Positions 33,701 through 43,500 of a stretch of DNA of 64,000 bases are shown here, piece after piece (the stretch's first letter is position 1; each line of letters opens with the position of its first letter). The notes under the pieces are model-generated. The model was not told the DNA's origin. It searched no databases and saw nothing but the letters and a program-made list of their open reading frames with translations. Location of the stretch: positions 1 to 64,000 of the forward strand of contig JACPMX010000015.1 of the NCBI GenBank assembly GCA_016185755.1, in the 5' to 3' direction. This DNA is from Candidatus Woesearchaeota archaeon (GTDB taxonomy: Archaea > Nanobdellota > Nanobdellia > Woesearchaeales > GW2011-AR4). The position numbers and the translations under genes were made by a program.

Positions 33701-34407
33701 AAAACACAAAACTCCATGACCAATACAAATCACAGAGATTCTTCGCTGAAGTAGAGCGCGTTCTCACAGAATTCCAGGGCCTCGGCTACTATGCGACACT
33801 ATTCTTTGACGAGGACTCGTTGCTGGCATGGCGCGACAATGTTGACAGGATGTTTGCGACATTATACCTGGGCACAGAGTACTGGAGCAGCGCAATCTGC
33901 AGCCAGTATCTTGATGGCGAAAATGACGGAATAGCATATGCCGAAACTCCGCAGGGGCTTGCTCAAGTTGGAGCCCACATAGAGGCAACAAGGTCAGAGC
34001 CGATAATCACCCCTGAAGGCACAGAATTCAATTATAGGATAACCTTCAATGTCAGGAACGGCGACTACGACAAGGACCCGAGAGCTCCCGAGGAAATGCA
34101 TGTAAATGTTATATTGAGAGGCGAAAGGGCAGTGACCGTGTTCAAGGAAGAGCAAAAAGTGAAGAGGGGCTCGTCATTCGGAAGAATAGGAAGAAACGCG
34201 ATTGCAAAGGCAAGCACCGCATTCTACAATGAGGTATGCCTCACTTTTGACAATACTCCGTTAAGGTGGAAGGTAAGCAATAATGAAGTATGCAACATAA
34301 TACAGGAATCGTCCGGAGCTGCAACGACAGTATCAACGCCAGCTTCAGCACCAGCTTCTGGCGGCGGCGCAGGAACAGCGCCTCCAGGCGACATTAATGA
34401 CTTCTAA
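27724..34407 (+). CDS. giant secreted protein with lytic transglycosylase (SLT) domain
   Basis: A 2227-residue protein: TM anchor or signal (about 10-32); an N-domain (about 50-115); linkers with ITGEVTG and VTGFIPAY; then an SLT/goose-lysozyme-like domain (about 190-345) with LINVESGYNSKAKSPVGAVG (catalytic Glu216), GLGQLMPATA, IIAAYNAGEGKV and PPYDETRKHV, so the murein-cleaving fold looks intact, with an unusual 30-residue insert before LDPQKNIFASARYL. After that come short beta-repeat units, Pro/Ala linkers (around 425, 1010, 1200) and a conserved-looking C-terminal domain (about 1995-2190). Composition changes near 33.7 kb. The SLT domain should cut bacterial peptidoglycan; the target and use in an archaeon are inferred. 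Confidence 0.85.
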   Translation: MKKLIKNKIAKGIVSLITIVILLSSILASSIFYENNITANVVKEASGAETARITIIEVNDIRELNQLNEGWYRIVNGYVFYLEHFDSYVPLYIHVRNIEQQNALLGIDEDGTIFFDNTFGNSDEFVEEQVIEQAEDEIAENQITGEVTGLEENQNNIIKSSSDPVTGFIPAYNPTTTRKVSVSYKPVPQQYEKFVKDAAKEYKINENLLKSLINVESGYNSKAKSPVGAVGLGQLMPATAKGLGLYVDPVLVKETSKLTPAEKSRKTQLELNPSVSDDERLDPQKNIFASARYLSDLYKKYNGDEVLIIAAYNAGEGKVTRFGNIPPYDETRKHVTAVLLGKEMFDNGLYVEETITATYEQPISLGVKDFSSGQLPIYNTKIFAQTKTGQKLIAQAAEPEHAPSIWARAGEFFGGIVDAGKRVVGIKPVPPPAPPKPAELYQDGDRVVQFIDGIGTVILTRKNGAWALGPIRYNDEEMQTLLKDGTYSYYETSDMSRLEFKETEFGYDFYVDKETQRGYVLVEGERGYQRFYLVTTDSETGKKSYSVDGGKYMLTISPPVRAPLELPPRPEPEQKEPEEISEEGPQVPSNFENGDKIVTKEGVTYTRETTNAGEIIWVPDKGCALVAGKDCTAIPEFSINTILGKGSVFIPVETPKEALPDFIIRSGGGLYRIDLGAGDVADASNTPEGNFEYKGLDGSEYLYNPREDKFFIKRDGKYIDINYKPEQPPVPPKINVKFTGSGFEILEEDGKLSYVTSDGFYYKAWENTNDGTYSVDVGGSEYRIDKDGQPKLVAKPAEAPLPQEGIPSAGRLLIDEKPQQTAVQKEFRWYNPFTWFGGEEISQPAETEQSQTQQIPIDLDARRKWFSNEIQSLERQYEEKRSLGAESDQTRDLEIRIGTLKNTAPPSEEYKKLAEASGVNLQELAQRFGPKSINELAVQDISDELLYNRLGSQFQRGGTTYELRINDKTKELQVYAKGAGEPVIDSALPTLLPNPTGQETPVPAPAAPTPEPDVEDVRAVSNPQQTEIEKKIAEMQQRAAEPVPDDVQQRIAGYEEGSGYLPRTAQAGGGSARASSLPQGSFTGVSSSGENLYLEWKNGAWYAKSCTKYGCGNTFNWNGEFKITPGMSNSFWGIPGSDEDYPKSHREVIKQLEGKSYEDGLKALQQYADAKKALGDTSVAVTLGSQDYNNFQKSSAPAPPASVPPPPGAGSASLPAVPPPPASSKGAVSTGTSIPEVNDINRVNVGRLTRVTGDPDVPDGLYYRECYACPMQQWTGSYINNDPKQPDFKPFDKLPYIATVTFSNGQKASQTIYASNLDEAKEIARVDYPGATVASRSATRSTSSASAATREWVAGTIGNQDYVTNGPERRPVPAGTDAGQYAAELNIMDKLKVDYAKFRSINGLQDDATALDAFKADRVAKGGDSQFIDQALQKSAKTQPSSANEVRQLRDESGNPIERWIVPGVKGSISTDELMNNKNYYEKYLRQQYSKNPSAPIYGLEGVDPNEQRIAREVFTIKSNDPNYMSALAASAEIYPDSKNLLTQIVLSKGKDSVAYKALDDNAKKDMDVHLYNNDLAKKAGVKYYPQNPDDTKFVSNDGYVVRVNEVSGKPVATKTDVKYQGAVGTQEQAANEKRAQAIQAAGLTETKDGRIVDPDTKFEYPKLDFDPATATWSVDKSVKTPPAQITLLDGRKISMDPGKYTTSDGFGIYRDATGTLYNQLGIVLTKGQVKTSKPFGKIDTEVSFDIVDGKIDANKPTGAKIAGYQISPETYAQLEGYLKAAGKEGNVVWKDEQGPRFTQANPLIVTNGKDIFAVSYGFKEGQDGITGAGTVINSNFKNGLPLSIKTTSEDGKITITEIKEFKEIEIKGPDGKITKELVYEVKSWTMIDQDFALPNQKIPLISTKEYEVNKDGKQISDKYTILSKNAITGEPIIISIVDGNDKYKIEFIKSDGTPVGFFEGTVPMYKNGQPLTNEQLQELQQKNPALYSKLRENTKLHDQYKSQRFFAEVERVLTEFQGLGYYATLFFDEDSLLAWRDNVDRMFATLYLGTEYWSSAICSQYLDGENDGIAYAETPQGLAQVGAHIEATRSEPIITPEGTEFNYRITFNVRNGDYDKDPRAPEEMHVNVILRGERAVTVFKEEQKVKRGSSFGRIGRNAIAKASTAFYNEVCLTFDNTPLRWKVSNNEVCNIIQESSGAATTVSTPASAPASGGGAGTAPPGDINDF

Positions 34408-35164
34408 AATGAAAAAGCCAACTGGTTTCATCGAATGGAACAGCAATATGCTGGCATCCTCGCTAAAGAAAATAAGAATAGAAATAATCTGGATAGTGAT
34501 TTTGGACGCGATATTTTACCTCCTGTCAGGCTACTTTTTCATCTTCTGGCTGCAGAGAGTCCAGGCCAAGATGAATTCGTTCAATATGCCTTCTGACATA
34601 ATGTCGCTGGGCTATGAAAGGGCGCAGCAATTAGTTACGGAAGTGAAGTCGTTTTATTACCTCATATTTTTTTCATTCATCCTGCTTCTGCTTGCCATTA
34701 TATTCCTGGCAGCCGTAGCCAAGGGAATTATATGGGCCAAGACAACCAAAACAAAAATAACTGCAAAATTAATCTCAAAATTTTTGGTGTTAAGCACAAT
34801 ATGGATGGGCTTCTGGTTCGCATTGGTGATTTTGTCGTCATTGCTTGCAGAGCCGGCTTCAGCCCGTTTTTTCATGGCTGCAGCCGCAATTATAGGAATT
34901 TACTTCACTAACATCCTCTATCCCATTTTCATGAAAAGCCAGGCTTATAAGTCCATTTTCAAGGCATTCAGGCTCGGCATATCGAAACTGCACCTTTTTA
35001 TCCTTCCATATATTCTGGCTTTGCTCCTGCTTTATGTCCTGCTGAAAGCAGCAAGTTTTTTGAAATTCCAGCACTCGGGCATTCTTGCCTTTGCTGCTAT
35101 CCTTGCCTATTCAGCCGCTGCGAGGTATTACTTCTCTGAATTGGCTTACGATATAGCCAAATAA
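34397..35164 (+). CDS. six-TM membrane protein C (module 1)
   Basis: A 255-residue integral membrane protein with about six hydrophobic segments, a basic N-terminus, and a conserved loop FKAFRLGISKLHLF between segments 4 and 5. It resembles the 279-residue protein at 44208-45047, which closes module 2 and has the corresponding QKTLSIGIRKAHYV loop. The ATG overlaps the end of the SLT gene by 11 nt. It has no recognised transporter motif; it may be the membrane platform or channel for the surface proteins encoded upstream. Confidence 0.7.
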   Translation: MTSKMKKPTGFIEWNSNMLASSLKKIRIEIIWIVILDAIFYLLSGYFFIFWLQRVQAKMNSFNMPSDIMSLGYERAQQLVTEVKSFYYLIFFSFILLLLAIIFLAAVAKGIIWAKTTKTKITAKLISKFLVLSTIWMGFWFALVILSSLLAEPASARFFMAAAAIIGIYFTNILYPIFMKSQAYKSIFKAFRLGISKLHLFILPYILALLLLYVLLKAASFLKFQHSGILAFAAILAYSAAARYYFSELAYDIAK

Positions 35165-35263
35165 CCGAAAGTTTTATAAATATCATCTATGATTTATATA
35201 TAAATCTATGCTTTTTAAATATATAAAGATATTATTTATATATAAAATAAATATATTACATAT
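35165..35263 (+). promoter_or_regulatory. promoter region of module 2
   Basis: A very AT-rich stretch with several overlapping TATA-like sequences (TTTATAAAT, TTTATATATAAAT, TTTATATATAAAA). The last lies about 27 nt before the ATG at 35264, giving a leaderless start for the AbrB-like gene. Confidence 0.45.
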
Positions 35264-35419
35264 ATGAAATATACGAAAAAACTGATAAGGACAAGCGGCG
35301 GCCTTGTTGTCAGGGTACCATCGGATATAGTAAAAGTCCTTAATCTTACAGAGAAGGATTATGTCGAGATAGACCTCAGCAAAATTGATGTCAGGGCGCT
35401 GAATAAAAAGATGAAATAA
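35264..35419 (+). CDS. AbrB/SpoVT-like DNA-binding protein
   Basis: A 51-residue protein (MKYTKKLIRTSGGLVVRVPS...) with the swapped-hairpin AbrB pattern: basic strand, SGGLVVRVPSDIVKVLNL, then KDYVEIDL. Such dimers are transition-state regulators or MazE-type antitoxins; no toxin gene is next to it. It stands at the head of module 2, just as the ribbon-helix-helix gene heads module 1, so it is the likely regulator of this copy. Confidence 0.75.
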   Translation: MKYTKKLIRTSGGLVVRVPSDIVKVLNLTEKDYVEIDLSKIDVRALNKKMK

Positions 35420-35541
35420 AATTAATTGAAAATGCATGAACAAAGTTAAAATTAGAAAAAATCCAACGATTAACATTAACGAAAAACTCAATAAAAAATC
35501 AAATCAAACATAAAAAATAATTAAAAACATTCAAAAATAAA
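35420..35541 (+). other. A-rich leader of module 2 protein A
   Basis: A strand-asymmetric A-rich tract poor in G, with AAATCAA-like repeats; a similar tract precedes the B gene (37480-37585). It contains a 25-codon Lys/Asn-rich frame (35436-35513) that I do not consider a convincing gene. No Shine-Dalgarno sequence or hairpin is visible. Confidence 0.4.
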
Positions 35542-37467
35542 ATGCATAAAAAAAGAGGTGTAAGGAGCATTCTAATCAGGAGCTCGAAATCACAGGCGGC
35601 AATATTCATAATAATCTCGCTTATTATCATACTCAGCGGCGTGCTCTATTTCTTTTACCAGAGGCAGTCTGTTGACAAAGAGATTGAGATAATACAGCCT
35701 GAAGCTGCCACGGTCAAGCTTTATGTCGAGAACTGAATCAGGACAGCTGCCGAGGACGGGCTGGAAAGAATCGGCCTCAGCGGCGGCTATGTGAACGTCC
35801 CGGACAGCATTGCAAGCGACCGAAGCGCGTATCTTGCAGAGTTTCCGGCAGGCTTCAGAATCCCATACTGGTGGCATGATGGTGTGGAATCAATTCCGTC
35901 AGAGGAATTCATAAACCAGCAGCTTGCATCGCACATTAAGTCAGAGCTGGGCGCCTGCATAAACAATTTCGGGCCTTTTGCCGAAAAATTCCAGATAAGC
36001 GAGCTTAAGGAAGCGGTTGTCAGCGTGCAGTTCAACGAGAACGATGTGTATGTCAATCTTAAGTATCCTCTGGAGATAGCAAGCCATGACGGGACTTTAA
36101 AGCAGCTCATCCAGAATTTTGATTACACTATCCCGATAAGGTTCAGGAAAGTATATGAGCTTGCAAAGCTGGTCATGGAAAGGGAAAACAAGGAATATTT
36201 TCTTGAAAAAAAGACAATAGACCTGTACTCCATAGACAGGGATATACCGACAACTGATGTCGAAGCAACATGCAGCTCAAGAACATGGCAGCTTTCTAGC
36301 ATAAGGGACAAGCTCAAGACGCTGCTCCGCGTCAATTTGCCATACATAAGGGTAAAGGGCACGGACTACAACCCGAACCTTTACGTTCCAAACCCAAGCG
36401 GCAAAAGCATTTATTCCCAGACATATTTCCAGCAGCATTATGTCTGGGAGATAGACAAGGACGAAAAGAAATATAAGAACATGAAAGTTTCTTTTTCATA
36501 CAGCGACTGGCCGCTTGAGCTGTATGCAAGGCCCAGCCAAAACGGCATTTTAAGGTCTAACTCCCAAAAGGGAACCGACATGCTTTCATTCTTCTGCCTG
36601 CATATCTGGCATTTTACATATGATATCAGCTATCCTGTAATGGCCACAGTATTTGACCAGGAAACTGACAGGAACAAAGCATACCGATTCAGCTTTGCAT
36701 TCAAGGTAAGCATTGACCACAACCAGCCCAGCAGGGCAAGCACAGGCACAGCTTTGTTTGAGACAGAGGCTGACCTGTCCTCAGATGAATACTGCAATGA
36801 TGCGCAGAATGAAGTAACCATTTTTACTGTTGACAACGCAACAGGCGATGGCATAAGGGATGTAAACCTTACATTTGTCTGCGGCAGGTTTTACTGCGAT
36901 GCCGGTGCAAGCAACTGGCTCGGGCTTGGGGGCAGCGCAGGCATCACAAAAAGATTCCCAAGCTGCGTCAACGGAATTATAAAAGGATCCAAGCAAGGCT
37001 ATTCTGAATCAAAGTCATTTGTCCAGACGGATGTCGACGGCCGCTCGTACGTGCTTTCACTGAGCCCGATAAAGGAATTCGGCAATTACAGGGTTGTGAA
37101 GCACATGCTGTCAAGCCCCGGAAGCTCGCAGGAGCTCCTGCCAAATGAAAAGGCTTCGATACTGATAAAAGGAAAAGACAATGGCTATGAAGGATTTGCA
37201 GCTTATCCAAGGGAAGAGGCATTCCCTCTTAGGATACCTGATGGCAAGGACGCAGCTTATGAAGTGAGAATATACCTGGTTGATGATGAGAATATAATCG
37301 GAGGGTATATTGGAGACTGGAAAGTAAGCAGAGGCTCATTGAGAGGGGCTGATGAAATTGTTTTCCATGTCCTTGAGCAGGGGCCTGCATCGGATGACGA
37401 GAGATTTTTGTTCATATCGGGCTTAAGCTCGTACTCCAAAAGCATTCCGGCTCCTGAATTGAGGTGA
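35542..37467 (+). pseudogene. pilin-like surface protein A (module 2) with one in-frame TGA
   Basis: A 641-residue reading frame interrupted only by a TGA at 35734-35736 (codon 65). The N-terminus (SKSQAAIFIIISLIIILSG) is the pilin-like anchor, and reading continues in the same frame for 577 more codons with full similarity to 22020-24155: DGLERIGLSGGY, IPYWWHDG, ACINNFGPF, HFTYDISYPV. The TGA aligns with the Cys of YANSCIY in the paralogue, so a TGC or TGT to TGA change, a sequencing error, or recoding would explain it. TGA is a normal stop elsewhere here (for example 22021 and 24153), which argues against a genome-wide reassignment. A GTG at 35791 could restart translation but would lose the anchor. 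Confidence 0.7.
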
Positions 37468-37585
37468 CAATAAAAAAGTTCAGTAACGAAAAGCCCATTG
37501 GCGGAATCTCAATTAAAAAACAACCCAATAACTAAAAATCAATAAAAAGCAATCAATAAAAAAATAAAAAAATCAAATTCAAAAA

Positions 37586-40500
37586 ATGAGGAAGAAATCA
37601 ATTGATATGATTGCTGTGTTCATTTTGCAGCTGGTGATCTCGCTGCCGCTCTACACTGCAAGCGTCTACGGGCTTGAGATATCGAATGTAAGGGTTGCAA
37701 AAGTGTCTTCAAATTCAGCCACGATAGAATGGAGCACTGACAACATGTCAAATGGAAGGGTAAGGTACGGAAAGACAACTGCCCTCGGCTTTACCGAAAG
37801 GCACGACAATTTTATAGGAAACCACACTGTTGCAGTTTTCAACGGGATAGACAGCGACACGAATTATTTCTTTGCAGTCGAGTCAACAGATTTGGCAGGA
37901 AACAGTGCAGTGGACAACAACTCAAACAGCTTTTATGCATTCAGGACAGCTGATATAACCCCCCCTTCCCAAGTCATGGGCTTGGCGCTTGTTTCGGCAG
38001 CATCAAATTCCATAGCCATCTCATGGACCGGCCTGAATATAAACGATTTAAGCCGCTATATAGTCTACAGGAACAGGATTCCAGTTGCAAATTCGACATC
38101 AAGCAGCTTTAATGACACCGGCTTGAGCCCAGGCACGGAGTTCAACTACAAGGTTTCAGCTGCCGACAGCAGCGGCAATGAAGGCCCGCAGTCAGACACT
38201 TTGATAGCATCCACTTTGGGCGTTGACTCAACAGCTCCTGTGATAAGCGGCATAGACATTATTGCAGTAACCGACACTACTGCCAGGGTTACATGGCTTA
38301 CAAGCGAGAACTCAACTTCCACAGTGCTTTACGGCATAAACAATACTGACAGGATTAAAAGCTCTTCTGATTTTGAGTCAAACCACACCGTAGTCATAGA
38401 CGGCCTTGTAAAAAATGCAAATCATGTATTTGCCGTAAAGTCATGCGACCCCTCAAATAATTGCGCAAACTCTTCTATGCAGAATTTCACAGCGGGAAAA
38501 GATACAAAAGCGCCTTTCATAAACCTGAACCTGTCGAGGTTTGTAAACCGGAGAGTTATAGACATTGTCGGCACCACAGAGCCGTTTTCCTCGGTCACTC
38601 TTTTCGTCAATAACATGAACTCCCCTAAAAGAAGCCTTGGCAATAATGAAGTTGGGGCGTCAGGAAAATTTGCATTCAGCCAGATACAGCTTGAGCAGGA
38701 AAATGTGATAAAAATTGTCATGGTTGACAAGTCGGGAAACAAAAACCAGAAAATCTTTGAAGTCGGAATAGACACAGAAGATCCGATAGTCCAGCTGAAG
38801 GAAATTCCGCAGCTTACTTCAAGCTCTCAGCTGCTGGTAAGCGGCTCTGTAAACGAGCCTGTTACAATAAAGGTCTTCGCCGAGACAAATGTCAACGAGT
38901 CATCAAACCCTCCAAAAATAACAGGATTGAATGCGACAAAAATCGGCCAGAACTCTGCTGAGATTCGATGGGACGAGATTAAGGACAAGGACTTCAGCCA
39001 TTATGTAGTTTACCGCGAGGATGCAAGCCCGATTGCAATAACAAAGCCCTCTAATTTCAACCTTTACATTGATGCGCTTGTTGACAGCGGGAAAAGCTAC
39101 ACCTACCAGGTTTCTGCCGTAAATATATTCGGCAGGGAAGGCCCTAAATCCGACCCATTGGCTGTGCAAATTCCAAAAGGCGGCGCAATTTTGAATTTAA
39201 AGCCCGCAGAAGTTGACATTTTTGAAGACTTCAGGAAGCCCTTGCTGTTGGCAAATTCAACCGGCAGCTTCAATTTTACAGTTAAATTAAGCAGGGGAGA
39301 CGGTAATTATAAGATAAAGATTATTTTTGAGGACAGGGCGGAAAACAGCGTGATAATAGATAAAAGCGTGACCTTGGATACAAAAAAGCCGGAAATAAAA
39401 ATATTAAGCCCTCCGAGCGGGGCATTGGTATTTGAGAATGTAGCAAACGAGATAGACATAACCGGCCAGACCAAGCCCAATGCGCGCGTTCATCTGTTTA
39501 TTGACAGGACTCCTTTCAGCTTCTACAATGATACATTTGAAGTAAGCGGGCTTCCAAATGAAGTCCAGGATATTGATGAGACAAAGCTTGACGCAAAATG
39601 CCGCTCATCCCTCGGCTCTACATCTTTTTGCAGGACAGGAGCTGATTTTTCTGTCGATGCAGATGCAAACGGCAATTTCAAGTTTGAAAGGGTGGATTTG
39701 ACAGCCGGAATTTTCCCCCCTGGCAGCAGTGCCCTTAGAATAAGTGAAGTTCCTGTGTCTGACTTCAGGGATTTCCAGCTCAATCCTGAAGGCCAGCAGT
39801 CAAAAAAGGCTACGCTTGTCTTAATTGCAACAGACAAAACCGGCAAAAGAGGCGTTGCCACTCAAACAATAAGGATTGGCACCTGCTGGAGCGGCAACCA
39901 AAGCTGGGATATAATTCCGCTAACCCAGCACCAAAGCCCGCCTTCCGGCCTAAGCACGGAAAGGCTTGCGGAAGGCACGGAAACGCTTTACTTTTTCTTT
40001 AATTATTCCTATATCGGGAGAGGCACATCGCCCATAATAAATGGAATAACAATAAGCAAGGCCTGCGGCACAAGAGAGGTTCTTGACCCAAGATTCAACA
40101 TAAGCTGCCAGGTGATGCCAAGCGGCGTGCCGACACAGCTGATAAAGAAAAGCATCAACCCGGCAGAAAACAGAGTTTCCTATTCAGCTGCGCAGCTCAG
40201 CAGATTCCCAGGAATGGAAAGATTTTTGGAGGATGACTGGAAAAGCTTCTTCAAGTCGCTCAACAAGGAGATGACATTCCCTCTTTTGGTCAGGATAAAT
40301 TACAAGCATGACACAAACAATGACGGAACTCTTGAATCAGAAACACAGACAATCTGCGAGCAGGTAAGCTACACGGTTGACAACACGATCATTGACCCGC
40401 GCAAGGTGCTGCCTGACTGGCTGCTTTTTGATTTTGTGGATTTCCTGCAGGAATCGATAAAAACCCTTACCGATGCGCAGGAGAAGCTGAATAAATTGAT

Positions 40501-43500
40501 TGATTATGTCACAATCGGGTGCTTCACTTCCGGAGGAGCTTATTTCGGGCTGCAGGTTTACAGGAGATGGACTTCATTCTGGGAAGAGAAGGCATATGCC
40601 GGCATCAAGACAGTCGAAAAATTATCCGAGATGTTTGGCATGGGAAAGCTCAAGCTCAATCCTGAGAAGAAGGAAAATGAAGATGAGTGCCAGGCTGTGA
40701 TAAACAGCATAGTGAAGGCAAAAAAAGAATTCAAGCTCAAGTATGTTAATGACATTGACCTGAAAAAATGCTTCCCTGCTACATCTTCTGCATGGGATTT
40801 GGAGGCAAAAACCTGGGAGCTTATGAGGTACAGCTGCGACAGGATTTTTGGCCACTCATCACCTTCAAAATGGACGGAATCAAGGAATGATGATGAATTA
40901 ACGAGAAAGATAGAGAGCATTGAGGGATGCGAAGGCGATGGAAGCATCACAGGTCAGCCGCTGGATGCCATGAACTGCGCGGAATTCGCGAGAAGATATC
41001 CAAGATACAGCAATGCTGCCCAGCTTGGCGCTGACAAGAAGTGCATCTTGTTAAAAGCAAAAACAGCTTCTGGCAGGGTTGGGGACTTTGTTTTTACTGT
41101 CGGTGACTTAATTTCGGATTCTGAGCAGCTCTACAGGCTGGACCATATCCAGCGGCTGGGAGAATTTTCCAGTGAAACCTTTTATGCAGTGAAAAGCCAG
41201 GTAAGCGAGTTTAAGTATATAACTGCCAAGTCAAAAAGCTGCGAGGAAGAATGCCAAATGAGCAATAAGGGAAAAGTGTCGACTCTTGACCATAAAACAA
41301 AAACTATAAAATTGGTAGAGGGTACAAACGGACAAGGCTCTGCTGCAACTTGCATGACAACCCAGGACTGCACATCCCTGAATGCAAAAGATCCAAATAA
41401 TCCATTCAAGCTTCAGGGAAAAGAAGTCAAATACGCACGCAGCGCGGGCTTTACAAGCGACTGCTTTTACAACCCGGACAAGGCAGAGCTTAACAACCCA
41501 ATTGTTGTCAGCAATAATCCTGCCCAAAGCGTGGGATGCTGCTGCATAAGCACACAGGATGAAAAAGGCCAGCCGACAAATTATTACCAGCCCGGTGATG
41601 TCGACCCAAGCGACCCGGCCAAAAAAGTGCACGAGTCCAGAACAAAGCCCGGAGAACCGCCGCAGCCCCAGCCAAATGATGAAAAAGGCTTCACAGACAT
41701 GAAGTGGAGCTACAGGTATTCCAAAGAAAGGTTCCAGGCAATTTCAAATGAAAAGATACGCAGCCAATACCATCCGCACAGGTATATAGAAGACAGGGAT
41801 TTCCCGGCATGCTTTGGCATGGACCACCTTTTCTACAGTGCATTGGGCGAGAAGGAAAAAGCTTTGATGCTAGATCCTGCCAAAGACTATGTTGTGGCAA
41901 CGTTCCAGTGTGCGCACCTTGTAGGAATAAGCCAGAGGCTGCAGTTCATAAAGAATTTGATGGCTTCATTGTCAACTTGCCTGATACAGGTCAGGACAAC
42001 CGGCAGGGGAGATGCCGGGGCATGCAAGGAGCTTTTCACACAATACCTGTGCAATTCATTATGGCAGGTCATCAACTTCGTTACATCAAAAGGATGCGCT
42101 GCAGCAGAGTCTGCAAGCGATCCTAATTACCAGTTGGATGACATGATAGAGCGGGTTAAAGCCGGGGCCAAATCCGTCTCTGATGCTGCAACCGATGTCC
42201 AAAGCACAATCTCGCAGGAATACGGCAATGCAAAGCTTAACGAATTGCTTGGCAGCGGGGAAGAAAGCATTGCAAGGAAAGTTTGCTTGGCTGCATTCGG
42301 CTATGACTGGGAGCTGAATGTAAGGAATCTGATTGATGCTGCATACACTCAGCCATTTGCAACCCTTGTCCAGCCGATAACCCGCTCAAGGGAATTTTTG
42401 ACAATAAACCCTGTTGACCTGAAGCCGAAATACGAGTACAGGGCATCTTGGCTCATTAATCCGGGCTGCGAATTTGAAAGATACGATGTGGAGCTTGCAT
42501 GCGTAGGAAGAAAACAGCTTGACTTATACCCCAACCAGATTAATTGCGGCGCAATTGGAGCGCCTTCGGTCGCATCTGCATTTTCAATAGGGAGCACTCC
42601 TGGAATAAACCAATGCGACTGCATTGGATTGCCTGACGAGAAGCGCAGGTCAGTATTTGTTGGTACGAGGCTGAGGCAGAATGTGTTGGAGGACAAGCCG
42701 GCATTCCACCAGGTCATTGATGATAATTACAGGTACGACCATCTTAAGTTTACCTTGAGGCCCGACAGGAAAATACCTGCCAATATAAAGCCAAACTGCT
42801 TCCCTACAGGCTACGATGACGGGGTCTTTTACGTTCCATTGATAGACAAGACTGCAAAGGATGTTTTTGACTGCAGGATAGACCCGTTGTCAGGCTCTGT
42901 AACACCATGTTGCAGCACTGACCAAACCACAGGCTCAATTTCATGCGGCTCGGGAGATGCATTTGCCTCAAAAAAAGGCACAGCGGAATTTATAGACATA
43001 AGCGTTAACGGCAACAACGCCTTGGGAGGCCGGGAGGATCTGACATTTTTTGCAGGGGAAACATTGAAAGTCGACACTACTGTAAGAAGCGTAGGCCAAA
43101 ACAAATGCCTCAGGCTGACAATTGACGGCCAGCAGCAGGTTGATGAGGTGTTTGAAGGAATACAGCAGTACACACTGCAGGTGCAGCCGACATTCGGCAG
43201 GACTGAAATATCGGAGCCTGCAGGAATCAAGGTCCAGAAAATAAATCTCCTGAATCAAAAAGATGTTTTCATCAACCTGGGATTCTGGGACGCTGACAAT
43301 AACCTGTTCTTTTTTGACGATGAAGACCAGATATATATAGGCAATAAAAACGAGAACAGGAAAAAAATAAGTGAAATAAAAAATTCGCCAAGCGGAAAAA
43401 TGACATTCAAGGACGGCCCTGCTGATGTGGAAGTTTCTGTTGTGAACCAGCAGATTGTAATAAGCAAGGAGAATGCCGAAATTGTTATTGTGTCGGTAGA

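Noticed and set aside
35436-35513. 25-codon Lys/Asn-rich frame in the module 2 leader
   Set aside because: Composition follows from the A-rich tract; no ribosome-binding site or promoter at the right distance.
35734-35736. Selenocysteine at the in-frame TGA
   Set aside because: Archaeal selenocysteine decoding is known from few lineages, no SECIS-like hairpin or Sec genes are visible, and the protein is not a redox enzyme. Kept only as a remote option in the finding.
37464-37535. 23-codon GTG frame between proteins A and B of module 2
   Set aside because: Its position mirrors the 49-aa gene of module 1, but the sequence (MTIKKFSNEK...) is not similar and lies partly in A-rich low-complexity DNA, so I did not call it.
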